DNA of 64,000 nucleotides from Streptomyces flavofungini (lineage in GTDB: Bacteria > Actinomycetota > Actinomycetes > Streptomycetales > Streptomycetaceae): positions 1 to 64,000 of the forward strand of contig NZ_BMVR01000002.1 in assembly GCF_014650815.1 (NCBI RefSeq), given 5' to 3'. Under the pieces are notes generated by a model. The model did not search any database and was not told the origin of the DNA. It saw only the letters and a list, made by a program, of their open reading frames with translations. How positions within the stretch are numbered: the stretch's first letter is position 1; each line of letters begins with the position of its first letter. This document shows positions 8,382-18,431 of the stretch, in pieces. A program made the position numbers and the translations under genes.

Positions 8382-9002
8382 CTAGCCGACCAGGTCGTCC
8401 ACCGTCGGGGCGATCCTGCCGAACAGGTCACCGATCGTGGCCAGTGCGGCGGTGTGCAGGGCCGCCGCGGGCAGGGCGGTGCCGTCGGTGTCGGCGAGGG
8501 TGCGGGTGGCGGTGGCCTCGGCCACGACGGTGGGCCGGTAGCCGAGGTTGAAGGCGCCCTGGGCGGTGAAGGTGACGCACATGTGCGTCATGAACCCGGC
8601 GAGCACCAGCTCCGCGCCCGCCTCGACACCCAGCTCACGCAGCACCTCCTCAAGGCGGGTCTCGTGGAAGGAGTTGGGGAACTGCTTCACCACGACCGGC
8701 TCCCCGTCGACGGGCGCGACCTCGTCGCAGACGGCGCCGATCTCCGCGCGGATGTCGTAAGGGGTGCCCTCGCCCCCGTCGTTCACGACGTGGATCACGG
8801 GGATCTCGGCGGCACGGGCGGCGGCGAGGAGGCGCGCACCGGCGGCGAGCGCTTCCTTCGCGCCCTCCAGTTCCATCACGCCGGTGGTGTACGTGTTCTG
8901 GTAGTCGATCAGGACGAGGGTGGTGTCGGCGAGCCGGGGCAGCTCGGCCTCCAGGCCGATCACCTGACGGAGGGTGGCGGAGGGCTTCGCGGCTGCGGTC
9001 AT
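8382..9002 (-). CDS. Isochorismatase-like cysteine hydrolase
   Basis: A 206-residue protein of the isochorismatase-like hydrolase family with the full Asp-Lys-Cys triad: Asp33 in VLIDYQN, Lys106 in VVKQFPNSF and Cys142 in THMCVTFTA. Members hydrolyse amides such as nicotinamide, ureidoacrylate or N-carbamoyl compounds; the substrate cannot be told here. The start MTAAAKPSA at 9002 follows GAAAGGACCC. The next gene on the same strand is a GlxA-type AraC regulator, a common pairing in which the regulator controls the hydrolase gene. Confidence 0.88.
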   Translation of the reverse strand: MTAAAKPSATLRQVIGLEAELPRLADTTLVLIDYQNTYTTGVMELEGAKEALAAGARLLAAARAAEIPVIHVVNDGGEGTPYDIRAEIGAVCDEVAPVDGEPVVVKQFPNSFHETRLEEVLRELGVEAGAELVLAGFMTHMCVTFTAQGAFNLGYRPTVVAEATATRTLADTDGTALPAAALHTAALATIGDLFGRIAPTVDDLVG

Positions 9003-9187
9003 GGCAGTGGGTCCTTTCGGGGTGGGTGATGCGTAGGGGTACGGGGGCTTGCGGGCACCAGGACCCGCGGGCACGCGGGCATGCGGGCACGGCGAAACCG
9101 CACGGCTCGCGCGCGAGCCCGGTGCCGGGTGAGGGGGTGGTGGGTGGTCGGTGGTGGGGCTGGTGTCGGGCGCGTGGGCCCGAACGA

Positions 9188-10219
9188 TCAGGTGGCAGCC
9201 GTACGGAATCGACGGCGGTAGGCCGCGGGCGTCGTGTCGATCTGCTTGCGCAGCGCCCGGTGCAAGGTCTCCACGGAGCCGAACCCGCTGGCGGCGGCGA
9301 CCTGTTCCAACGGCTCGTCGGTGCTCTCCAGGATGCGGCGGGCCGCCTCCACCCGGACGGCCTCGACGTAGGCGGCGGGTCCGGTGCCGGTCTCCTGGCG
9401 GAAGACCCGCGCGAAGTGCCGTTCGCTGAGGGACATCCGCCCGGCGAGGGCCGGCGCCGACAGGTCGGCGTCGAGGTGCTCCGCGATGTACATCCGCAGC
9501 TCCTCGATGTCCCGCCGGGACGCGGGCGGACGGCTCAGCGGTACGGAGAACTGGCTCTGCCCGCCCTGGCGCTTGAGGTACATCACCAGTTGCCGGGCCA
9601 CCGTGAGGGCGACCTTCTCGCCCAGGTCCTCGGCGACCAGGGCGAGCGCCAGATCCATGCAGGCGCTGATCCCCGCCCCGGTCCAGATCCGCCCCGACCG
9701 CACGAAGATCGGGTCGGCGTCGACGATCACCGCCGGGTGGTCGGCGGCGAGTTGGGCGGCGGTCGACCAGTGGGTGGTCACCCGCTTCCCGTCGAGCAGC
9801 CCGGCCGCGGCGAGCACATGCGCGCCGACGCACACGGACGCCACCCGCCGGGCGCCGGGAGCGGTGGCCTTCACCCATGCGACGACGTCCTGGTCGATCC
9901 GGGCGACCGGACCTTCCGGGAGCATGTCCACGGCTCCGGGCACGAGCAGGGTGTCGATCACCCCGCCGCCCCCGCCGCGCCCGCCCTCCTCAGCACCCTC
10001 GCCACCCCCGCCGACCTCGGCGAAGGAGACGTCGACCAGCAGCCGCACCCCGGCCGACGTGGTGACGGCGCCGCCGGAAGGGCCCGCCAACTGCACGTGG
10101 TAGCCCGCGCGGCCGCCGGTCTCCCGGTTGGCGAGCGCGAACACCTCGGCCGGACCGGTCACGTCGAGAAGGTCGACGTCCGGGAAGACCGCGATGACGA
10201 TGCGTCGGGAACGGGGCAT
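9188..10219 (-). CDS. GlxA-type AraC regulator with DJ-1/PfpI domain
   Basis: A 343-residue regulator. Residues about 5-200 form a DJ-1/PfpI-like class I amidotransferase fold with a Cys in SVCVGAHVLAAAG. Residues about 235-340 hold a two-helix AraC DNA-binding domain (LAGRMSLSERHFARVFRQETG and a second helix with VAAASGFGSVETLHRAL). Such proteins are transcription factors whose ligand is usually unknown. Start MPRSRR at 10219 is preferred over a site 33 bases upstream. It is likely the regulator of the neighbouring isochorismatase-like gene. A Gly/Glu-rich insertion (about residues 68-85) sits in the DJ-1 domain. Confidence 0.88.
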   Translation of the reverse strand: MPRSRRIVIAVFPDVDLLDVTGPAEVFALANRETGGRAGYHVQLAGPSGGAVTTSAGVRLLVDVSFAEVGGGGEGAEEGGRGGGGGVIDTLLVPGAVDMLPEGPVARIDQDVVAWVKATAPGARRVASVCVGAHVLAAAGLLDGKRVTTHWSTAAQLAADHPAVIVDADPIFVRSGRIWTGAGISACMDLALALVAEDLGEKVALTVARQLVMYLKRQGGQSQFSVPLSRPPASRRDIEELRMYIAEHLDADLSAPALAGRMSLSERHFARVFRQETGTGPAAYVEAVRVEAARRILESTDEPLEQVAAASGFGSVETLHRALRKQIDTTPAAYRRRFRTAAT

Positions 10220-10290
10220 GCGTCCATCGTCGCCCCCGCCTCGTACATCCACAATGACGCGCTTCTGTCACATCCGGACACACACGTACG

Positions 10291-10938
10291 TCAGGAATCC
10301 AGGCCAGGCGCCCCCGGCGCACCAGGCACCTCAGGCACACCGGACACCGCAGTCCCCCCAGGCGCCCCCGCCCGCCCCAGCACGCGCCGCAGCCCCTCCG
10401 TCAGCTGGGCCGCGTCCGTCGCCGAATCCGGGTCGAAGAGCCACTGCACCATCAGCCCGTTGAGCAGCGTCGTATAGAGCCGCCCCTCGGCGTCCAGGAC
10501 GTCGTCGGACAGCCGGTCCTCGTCGATGCCGAGCATCATCGCGGCCAGCCCCGCGCGCCCCTCCCCCTGCGCCTTGACCACGAGTTCGCGCACGCCGGGA
10601 AGCCGGTCGCCGTGGGTGATGAACTCCATGGTGAGCACCCACACCCCGCGCGCCTCCGGGAACGTACGGATGACGTTCCCCCACACCTCCTGGAACCGCT
10701 CCAGGGACCCGCCGGGCGCCTCACCGGCTCCGGCCGCCGGGCCGAAGGCGTCACCGATGGACTCGATGAGCGCGATGTAGGCCTGCGCGAGCAGGGCGTC
10801 CTTCGAGCCGTAGTGGTAGCCGATCGACGCGAGGTTCGTCCCCGACTCCTTGACGATGTCGCGCGCCGTGGTGCGCACGAACCCCTTCTCCAGCAGGCAG
10901 CGCTTGGCGCCTTCGAGCAGATCCTCACGATGTCCCAT
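10291..10938 (-). CDS. TetR-family repressor, divergent from an MFS exporter
   Basis: A 215-residue TetR regulator. The N-terminal helix-turn-helix reads TTARDIVKESGTNLASIGYHYGSKDALL; the rest is the helical ligand-binding domain. ATG 10938 gives MGHREDLLEGAKRCLLEKGF, the usual length before the helix-turn-helix. It faces the DHA2-type exporter gene across 110 bases that contain a TetR-like palindrome and three tandem 13-mers, so it probably represses the exporter and itself until a drug-like ligand binds. Confidence 0.9.
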   Translation of the reverse strand: MGHREDLLEGAKRCLLEKGFVRTTARDIVKESGTNLASIGYHYGSKDALLAQAYIALIESIGDAFGPAAGAGEAPGGSLERFQEVWGNVIRTFPEARGVWVLTMEFITHGDRLPGVRELVVKAQGEGRAGLAAMMLGIDEDRLSDDVLDAEGRLYTTLLNGLMVQWLFDPDSATDAAQLTEGLRRVLGRAGAPGGTAVSGVPEVPGAPGAPGLDS

Positions 10939-10968
10939 GCACCGAACCCTACCCACGATCCAGACACT

Positions 10969-11007
10969 CGTCCCATACGTACGTCCCATACATACGTCCC
11001 ATACAAT
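10969..11007. repeat. Three tandem 13-bp repeats in the tetR-MFS gap
   Basis: CGTCCCATACGTA (10969), CGTCCCATACATA (10982) and CGTCCCATACAAT (10995) follow one another with an exact 13-bp period. The third contains TACAAT, a plausible -10 for the exporter. They may be extra regulator sites or a slippage product. Confidence 0.85.
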
Positions 11008-11012
11008 CGTTC

Positions 11013-11026
11013 TAGACAACTGTTTA
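11013..11026. promoter_or_regulatory. TetR-type operator
   Basis: TAGACAACTGTTTA is a near-perfect palindrome (TAnACA-AC-TGTnTA) in the middle of the divergent gap, 22 bases before the MFS start. Its core ACAACTGT recurs in the boxes before the other TetR gene at 55.9 kb. Confidence 0.5.
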
Positions 11027-11048
11027 AGACGCCCGTACAGTCCCGGTC

Positions 11049-12614
11049 ATGCCTACGAACCCAGACCTGGTGACGCCCCCGGTGACCTCCGCACCCGTCC
11101 CGGCCCGCGCGGGCCGCAAGGAGTGGACGGCCCTGGCCGTCCTGATGCTGCCGCTGCTGCTCGTCTCGATGGACGTCTCGGTCCTGTACTTCGCGGTCCC
11201 CGCGATCAACGCCGACCTGGAGCCCACCGGCACCCAACAGCTGTGGATCTTCGACGTGTACGCGTTCGTGCTCGCCGGACTGCTCATGACCATGGGCTCG
11301 CTGGGTGACCGCGCGGGCCGCCGCAAGCTGCTGCTGTTCGGCGCCGCCGCGTTCGGCGCGGCCTCCCTCACCGCCGCGTACGCCGACAGCGCGGAACTCC
11401 TCATCGCCGCCCGCGCCGTCCTCGGCATCGGCGGCGCCACCCTGATGCCGTCCACGCTCGCGCTGGTGCGCACCCTGTTCCGCGACCCCGGGCAGCGCGC
11501 GCAGGCGATCGGCATCTGGTCCGGCGTGCTCGTCGCCGGTGTCGCGCTCGGCTCGGTGCTCAGCGGGCTGCTCGTCGAATTCTTCTGGTGGGGCTCGGTT
11601 TTCCTGGTCAACCTGCCCGCGATGGCGCTGCTCCTGCTCCTCGCGCCGGTCCTCATCCCGGAGTCCAGGGACCCGCACGCGGGCCGCTTCGACCTCCTCA
11701 GCGTGCCCCTGTCGCTGGCCGCGGTGCTCCCGGTCGTCTACGGCCTCAAGGAGATCCCCTCCGAAGGCCCGCGCACGGAGTACGTCGTGTCGATCGCCGT
11801 GGGGCTCGTCTTCGCCGCCCTCTTCGTCCGCCGCCAGCGCACCGCCGCGTCACCGCTGATCTCCCCCGCCCTGTTCCGCGGGGCGCGCGGCTTCGGCCCC
11901 GCCGTCGTCCTGAACCTCATCTCGTCGTTCGCGATGATGGGTTCGGCGTACTACACGACGCAGTACCTGCAGTCCGTGCTCGGCAAGAGCGCGCTGGAGG
12001 CCGCCCTGTGGGCGCTGCTCCCGTCGGTCCTCATCGGCTGCGCGGTGCCGGTCGCGACGGCACTGGTGCGGCGGGGCACGGACCGGGCGAGTGTGGTGGC
12101 GGGCGGCTTCGCGGTGGCCGCGTGCGGGTACGGTCTGCTGTTCCTCGCGGACACCGACGCGCTGTGGACCGTACTGGCCGGGGCGGGGGTGCTCGCCTGC
12201 GGCGCGGTCGTCGTCGGCTCGCAACTGACCGACCTGGCGCTCGGGTCGGCGCCCGTGGAGAAGGCCGGGGCGGCGTCGTCGCTCCTGGAGACCGGGCAGG
12301 AGTTCGGCGGGGCGCTCGGGATGGCGGTCCTCGGGTCGATCGGCACCGCCGTGTACCGGCACGAGATGCCGTCCGGGGCGCCGGACGAGGCGCGCGAGAC
12401 CCTCGGCGGCGCCCTGGCCGCCACCGGCCACCTGCCGTCACCGGCGGCGGACGCCCTTGCCGCGGCGGCGCGTTCGGCGTTCACCAGCGGTATGCACGTG
12501 GCTGCGGTGGCGGGGGCGGGGGTGCTGCTCGCGGCGGCGGGGCTGGCGGTGGTGGCGCTGCGCGGGGCTCCCTCAATCGCCGGAGGGGCTGGAGACAGCC
12601 CCTCCGGCGATTGA
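11049..12614 (+). CDS. MFS exporter, DHA2 (14-TM drug:H+ antiporter) type
   Basis: A 521-residue polytopic protein. Typical motifs are the helix-1 signature DVSVLYFAVPAINADL, the loop 2-3 motif GSLGDRAGRRKLL and the antiporter motif region in helix 5 (WSGVLVAGVALGSVLSGLLVE). It should expel a toxic or secreted small molecule using the proton gradient. There is no clear ribosome-binding site before ATG 11049. The last residues, about SPSGD, and the TGA stop are encoded by the repeat-family hairpin at 12572-12615, so the C-terminus seems to have been replaced or extended by repeat sequence. The divergent TetR is the probable controller. Confidence 0.92.
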   Translation: MPTNPDLVTPPVTSAPVPARAGRKEWTALAVLMLPLLLVSMDVSVLYFAVPAINADLEPTGTQQLWIFDVYAFVLAGLLMTMGSLGDRAGRRKLLLFGAAAFGAASLTAAYADSAELLIAARAVLGIGGATLMPSTLALVRTLFRDPGQRAQAIGIWSGVLVAGVALGSVLSGLLVEFFWWGSVFLVNLPAMALLLLLAPVLIPESRDPHAGRFDLLSVPLSLAAVLPVVYGLKEIPSEGPRTEYVVSIAVGLVFAALFVRRQRTAASPLISPALFRGARGFGPAVVLNLISSFAMMGSAYYTTQYLQSVLGKSALEAALWALLPSVLIGCAVPVATALVRRGTDRASVVAGGFAVAACGYGLLFLADTDALWTVLAGAGVLACGAVVVGSQLTDLALGSAPVEKAGAASSLLETGQEFGGALGMAVLGSIGTAVYRHEMPSGAPDEARETLGGALAATGHLPSPAADALAAAARSAFTSGMHVAAVAGAGVLLAAAGLAVVALRGAPSIAGGAGDSPSGD

Positions 12615-12615
12615 G
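12572..12615. terminator. Perfect 19-bp hairpin containing the MFS stop codon
   Basis: Arms CTCAATCGCCGGAGGGGCT (12572-12590) and AGCCCCTCCGGCGATTGAG (12597-12615) are perfect around a 6-nt loop. The exporter stop TGA is 12612-12614. It probably ends transcription between the convergent exporter and serA genes. Confidence 0.75.
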
Positions 12616-12700
12616 GACGAGGCGCGGAGCGCCGACAGCGGGGGTCCGGGGGCTGCCGCCCCCGGGTCCGGGAAGAGGCGGGGTTGGGGAAAGCCCCGCA
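12597..12700 (+). repeat. Repeat-family copy between MFS and serA
   Basis: The order of blocks is CAGCCCCTCCGGCGATTGAG, GACGAG, GCGGAGCG, GGGGGTCC, GGGTCCGGGAAGAGGCGGGG, as in the copy at 971-1090. A second short hairpin (GGGGGCTGCCGCCCCC) lies inside it. Confidence 0.75.
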
Positions 12701-12707
12701 GGGCGCC

Positions 12708-14312
12708 CTAATCCGCCAGGTTCACCGAGCGCGCCGAAGCCGCCCCGGTCTCCTCCGCCAGCTCCGCCAGGACCGGCTGCGGCACCGTGTCGTCGACGGT
12801 GAGAACGGCAAGCGCCTCACCGCCCACATCGGCCCGCGCGACCTGCATCCCGGCGATGTTGATCCCGGCCTCACCGAGGACGCGCCCGACGGTGCCGACG
12901 ACACCGGGCCGGTCGGCGTACCGGAGCACGACCATGTGGTCGGCAAGGGCGAGATCGACGTCGTAGTCGCCGACGGCCACGATCTTCTGGTGGTGCTTGG
13001 GCCCGGCGAGCGTGCCGGACACGGCGATCTCCTCGCCGTCGCCGAGCGTGCCCCGCACGGTGACGACGTTGCGGTGGTCGGGCGACTCGGAGGAGGTGGT
13101 GAGCCGCACCTCGACGCCGCGCTCCTGGGCGAAGAGGGGGGCGTTGACGTAGCTGACGGTCTCGTCGACGACGTCCTCGAACACGCCCTTGAGGGCGGAG
13201 AGTTCGAGCACCTTGACGTCGTGCTGGGTGATCTCGCCGTACACCTCGACGTCGAGCCGCGCGGCGACCTCGCCCGCGAGGGCGGTGAAGATGCGGCCGA
13301 GCTTCTCGGCGAGGGGCAGGCCGGGACGGACGTCCTCGGCGATGACGCCGCCCTGGACGTTCACGGCGTCGGGCACCAGCTCACCGGCGAGGGCGAGCCG
13401 CACGGACTTGGCGACGGAGATGCCCGCCTTCTCCTGGGCCTCGTCGGTGGAGGCGCCGAGGTGCGGGGTGCAGACGACCTGGTCGAGCTCGAAGAGCGGG
13501 GAGTCGGTGCAGGGCTCCTTGGCGTACACGTCGAGACCGGCACCGGCGACGCGGCCCTCCTTGAGGGCGGAGTACAGCGCCTCCTCGTCGACGATGCCGC
13601 CGCGGGCGGCGTTGACGATGCGCACGGACGGCTTGACCTTGTGCAGCGCGTCGTCGCCGATGAGGCCGAGGGTCTCGGGGGTCTTCGGCAGGTGCACGGT
13701 GATGAAGTCGGAGACTTCGAGGAGCTCGTCGAGGGAGAGCACCTTGACGCCCATCTGGGCGGCGCGCGCGGGCTGTACGTACGGGTCGTAGGCGACGACC
13801 TTCATGCCGAAGGCCGACATGCGCTGCGCGACGAGCGCGCCGATGCGGCCGAGGCCGACGACGCCGAGGGTCTTCTCGGCGAGTTCGACGCCGGTGTACT
13901 TGGAGCGCTTCCACTCGCCGTTCTTCAGGGCGGTGTTGGCCTGCGGAATGTTGCGCGCGGTGGCGACGAGCAGGCCGCAGGCCAGCTCGGCGGCGGTGAC
14001 GATGTTCGACGTCGGGGCGTTGACGACCATCACGCCGGCCTTGGTGGCGGCGGAGACGTCGACGTTGTCGAGGCCGACGCCCGCGCGGGCGACGACCTTC
14101 AGCTTGGGCGCGGCCGCGATGGCCTCGGCGTCGACCTTGGTCGCGGAGCGGACAAGCACGGCGTCGGCGTCGGCGATGGCGGGCAGCAGTTCGGCGCGGT
14201 CCGCGCCGTTGCAGTGCCGGATCTCGAAGTCCGGGCCCAGGGCGTCGACGGTGGCGGGCGACAGCTCTTCAGCGATGAGTACGACCGGTTTGCCGTTGGC
14301 AGCAGTGCTCAC
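12708..14312 (-). CDS. serA: D-3-phosphoglycerate dehydrogenase
   Basis: A 534-residue long-form SerA, the first enzyme of serine synthesis, oxidising 3-phosphoglycerate with NAD. The N-terminal 2-hydroxyacid dehydrogenase part has the Rossmann motif GLGRIG and the catalytic-His stretch TPHLGASTDEA. Next comes the actinobacterial intervening domain, then a C-terminal ACT domain (about the last 75 residues, from LALADHMVVLRYADRPG), which gives serine feedback control in relatives. GTG 14312 has GAGG 6 bases upstream; a GTG four codons earlier lacks a good site. It lies beyond the ilvC terminator, so it likely has its own promoter. Confidence 0.95.
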   Translation of the reverse strand: MSTAANGKPVVLIAEELSPATVDALGPDFEIRHCNGADRAELLPAIADADAVLVRSATKVDAEAIAAAPKLKVVARAGVGLDNVDVSAATKAGVMVVNAPTSNIVTAAELACGLLVATARNIPQANTALKNGEWKRSKYTGVELAEKTLGVVGLGRIGALVAQRMSAFGMKVVAYDPYVQPARAAQMGVKVLSLDELLEVSDFITVHLPKTPETLGLIGDDALHKVKPSVRIVNAARGGIVDEEALYSALKEGRVAGAGLDVYAKEPCTDSPLFELDQVVCTPHLGASTDEAQEKAGISVAKSVRLALAGELVPDAVNVQGGVIAEDVRPGLPLAEKLGRIFTALAGEVAARLDVEVYGEITQHDVKVLELSALKGVFEDVVDETVSYVNAPLFAQERGVEVRLTTSSESPDHRNVVTVRGTLGDGEEIAVSGTLAGPKHHQKIVAVGDYDVDLALADHMVVLRYADRPGVVGTVGRVLGEAGINIAGMQVARADVGGEALAVLTVDDTVPQPVLAELAEETGAASARSVNLAD

Positions 14313-14558
14313 GTGAGTCCTCACAAGTCCAATGCGGACGGCCGTCCCGACGGCCGCAGGCGGTGTCGCTTAGCCGCGTGGAAGACGCACGACGCTGTGG
14401 GCCTGACGCGAATGTGGTTGCAGTGTAGTGGCGCGCAGGGGGCCCGCTTGCGCCTGACTGGAAGGATCACCCGGACGTGGCTGGCCACTCCGGACAACAG
14501 GATCCAGCCCTTCCGGCGACTGCGGAGGGGCGCCGGGGCGGCGCCCCGGAACCACGAC
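14313..14558. other. serA upstream region
   Basis: No gene is visible. On the minus strand a TACACT (complement near 14430) could be a -10 box. At 14504-14550 there is a decayed repeat-family core (CAGCCCTTCCGGCGACTGCG) and a GGCGCCGGGGCGGCGCC hairpin. Confidence 0.5.
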
Positions 14559-14600
14559 GGCGCGGGTACGGCACCGGTTCCCCGGTGCCGTACCCGCGCC
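14559..14600 (-). terminator. Terminator of the ilvBNC operon
   Basis: Perfect 19-bp arms, 14559-14577 and 14582-14600, around the loop TTCC, 7 bases past the ilvC stop. Confidence 0.85.
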
Positions 14601-14607
14601 GCGCGGC

Positions 14608-16291
<1,684 letters not shown>

Positions 16292-16315
16292 TCCTCTTCC
16301 TGGTTCCTGCTGCTC

Positions 16316-18178
16316 TCAGTCGTCTTCGTTGTCGCCGAAGTCGGGGCGCACGCCCCGGGCGGCCATGACCTCGTCGTTGGAGGTCCCGGCGGCGACCATC
16401 GGCCACACCTGGGCGTCCTCGTGCACGATGAAGTCGATCACGACGGGGCGGTCGTTGACGGCGTTGGCCTCCGCGATCACCTTGTCGAGGTCGGCCGGGT
16501 CCTCGCAGCGGATCGCGTAGCAGCCCATCGCCTCGGACAGCTTGACGAAGTCCGGGACCCGGGTGCCCGCGCTCGGCTGCTTGCCGTCCGCCTCCGGGCC
16601 GCTGTGCAGCACGGTGTTGGAGTAGCGCTGGTTGTAGAACAGCGTCTGCCACTGGCGGACCATGCCGAGCGCGCCGTTGTTGATGATGGCGACCTTGATC
16701 GGGATGTTGTTCAGGGCGCAGGTGGTCAGTTCCTGGTTGGTCATCTGGAAGCAGCCGTCGCCGTCGATCGCCCAGACCGTGCGCTCGGGCTGTCCGGCCT
16801 TCGCGCCCATCGCGGCCGGGACGGCGTAGCCCATGGTTCCGGCGCCGCCGGAGTTGAGCCAGGTCGCGGGCTGCTCGTACTGGATGAAGTGCGCGGCCCA
16901 CATCTGGTGCTGGCCGACGCCCGCGGCGAAGATCGTCCCTTCCGGGGCGAGCTGGCCGACGCGCTCGATGACCTGCTGCGGCGAGAGCTGACCGTTGTCC
17001 GGGTGGTCGTAGCCGAGCGGGTACGTCTCGCGCCAGCGGTTCAGGTCGGCCCACCAGGCCGCGTATCCCTTTCCGGTGTGACCGGCCGTGTGCTCGGCCT
17101 GGATGGCCTGCACCAGGTCGGCGATGACCTCGCGGGCGTCGCCGACGATCGGGACGTCGGCGGTGCGGTTCTTGCCGATCTCGGCGGGGTCGATGTCGGC
17201 GTGCACGATCTTCGCGTGCGGGGCGAAGCTGTCCAGCTTGCCGGTGACGCGGTCGTCGAAGCGGGCTCCGAGGGCGACGATCAGGTCGGCCTTCTGCAGC
17301 GCGGTGACGGCGGTGACCGCACCGTGCATGCCCGGCATTCCCACGTGCAGCGGGTGGCTGTCGGGGAACGCGCCCAGCGCCATCAGGGTGGTGGTGACGG
17401 GCGCCGAGGTGAGTTCGGCGAGGACCTTCAGCTCGGCGGTGGCGCCGGCCTTGATGACGCCACCGCCGACGTACAGGACGGGGCGCTTGGCGGCGGTGAT
17501 GAGCTTCGCGGCCTCGCGGATCTGCTTGGCGTGCGGCTTGGTCACCGGGCGGTAGCCGGGCAGTTCCTGCTGCGGCGGCCAGGAGAACGTGGTGCGCGCC
17601 TGCAGGGCGTCCTTGGCGATGTCGACGAGGACGGGGCCCGGGCGGCCGGTCGAGGCGATGTGGAAGGCCTCCGCGATGGTGCGCGGGATGTCCTCGGCCT
17701 TGGTGACCAGGAAGTTGTGCTTGGTGATCGGCATCGTGATGCCGACGATGTCCGCCTCCTGGAAGGCGTCCGTGCCGATCGCCTTGGACGCCACCTGGCC
17801 GGTGATCGCGACCAGCGGGACGGAGTCCATGTGGGCGTCCGCGATGGGCGTGACCAGGTTGGTGGCGCCGGGGCCCGACGTCGCCATGCAGACGCCGACC
17901 TTGCCGGTGGCCTGCGCGTACCCGGTGGCCGCGTGGCCCGCGCCCTGCTCGTGGCGGACCAGGATGTGGCGCACCCGGGTGGAGTCCATCATCGGGTCGT
18001 ACGCGGGGAGGATGGCGCCTCCGGGAATGCCGAATACCGTGTCGGCCCCGACTTCCTCGAGAGAGCGGATCAGCGACTGCGCGCCCGTGACGTTCTCGAC
18101 GGCGACGGACTGCGGTCCTGAGGTTCGGGGCCGGGGCTGCGGATGGTGGGCCCCGGAGGCCTGCTCGGTCATCGGCAT
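16316..18178 (-). CDS. ilvB: Acetolactate synthase large (catalytic) subunit
   Basis: A 620-residue thiamine diphosphate enzyme that condenses pyruvate into acetolactate, the committed step to valine, leucine and isoleucine. Landmarks are [12 protein letters not shown], the catalytic Glu in [28 protein letters not shown], the FAD-region [10 protein letters not shown] and the ThDP/Mg motif [18 protein letters not shown] 18178 is used; ATG 18172 is possible. The upstream 220 bases hold the attenuator and the leader peptide, so expression should depend on the supply of charged branched-chain tRNAs. Confidence 0.96.
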   Translation of the reverse strand: MPMTEQASGAHHPQPRPRTSGPQSVAVENVTGAQSLIRSLEEVGADTVFGIPGGAILPAYDPMMDSTRVRHILVRHEQGAGHAATGYAQATGKVGVCMATSGPGATNLVTPIADAHMDSVPLVAITGQVASKAIGTDAFQEADIVGITMPITKHNFLVTKAEDIPRTIAEAFHIASTGRPGPVLVDIAKDALQARTTFSWPPQQELPGYRPVTKPHAKQIREAAKLITAAKRPVLYVGGGVIKAGATAELKVLAELTSAPVTTTLMALGAFPDSHPLHVGMPGMHGAVTAVTALQKADLIVALGARFDDRVTGKLDSFAPHAKIVHADIDPAEIGKNRTADVPIVGDAREVIADLVQAIQAEHTAGHTGKGYAAWWADLNRWRETYPLGYDHPDNGQLSPQQVIERVGQLAPEGTIFAAGVGQHQMWAAHFIQYEQPATWLNSGGAGTMGYAVPAAMGAKAGQPERTVWAIDGDGCFQMTNQELTTCALNNIPIKVAIINNGALGMVRQWQTLFYNQRYSNTVLHSGPEADGKQPSAGTRVPDFVKLSEAMGCYAIRCEDPADLDKVIAEANAVNDRPVVIDFIVHEDAQVWPMVAAGTSNDEVMAARGVRPDFGDNEDD

Positions 18179-18265
18179 TCTCTTCTCGAAGCTGAGGGTC
18201 TTTGCTGAGGATTCTGCGGGGGTGGCGCGGGGTTTTTGCCAGGGTTTGGCAGGTGCCAGTGCAAC

Positions 18266-18299
18266 AAAAAACCCCTCGTGCCGTGAGGCAAGCGAGGGG
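18266..18299 (-). terminator. ilvB attenuator (rho-independent terminator)
   Basis: On the minus strand CCCCTCG pairs with CGAGGGG, with an inner GCC/GGC stem (18272-18299), and is followed by six Ts (complement of 18266-18271). It lies between the leader peptide and ilvB. A T-run is rare in this GC-rich window, which supports true attenuation. Confidence 0.85.
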
Positions 18300-18356
18300 A
18301 GCGCGCCGGGTGCGGTCGCTGGGAGTCTCCGGTGTCCGGACCGGTGCGTCCCAGCT

Positions 18357-18398
18357 TCAGCCGACGCGCTTTCCAAGTACGAGAATTCGGGTGCGCAT
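18357..18398 (-). CDS. ilvBNC leader peptide
   Basis: A 13-residue frame, [13 protein letters not shown], starting at ATG 18398 with GGAGGGAGGG upstream and ending TGA 18357. It contains the control run Ile-Leu-Val-Leu plus a later Val, using codons ATT, CTC, GTA and CTT that are rare in this genome, so ribosome stalling should be sensitive to charged Ile, Leu and Val tRNA. With the T-run hairpin it forms a classical attenuation system. Confidence 0.88.
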   Translation of the reverse strand: MRTRILVLGKRVG

Positions 18399-18431
18399 GG
18401 CTCTGACCCTCCCTCCGGCGCGCCACACCTG

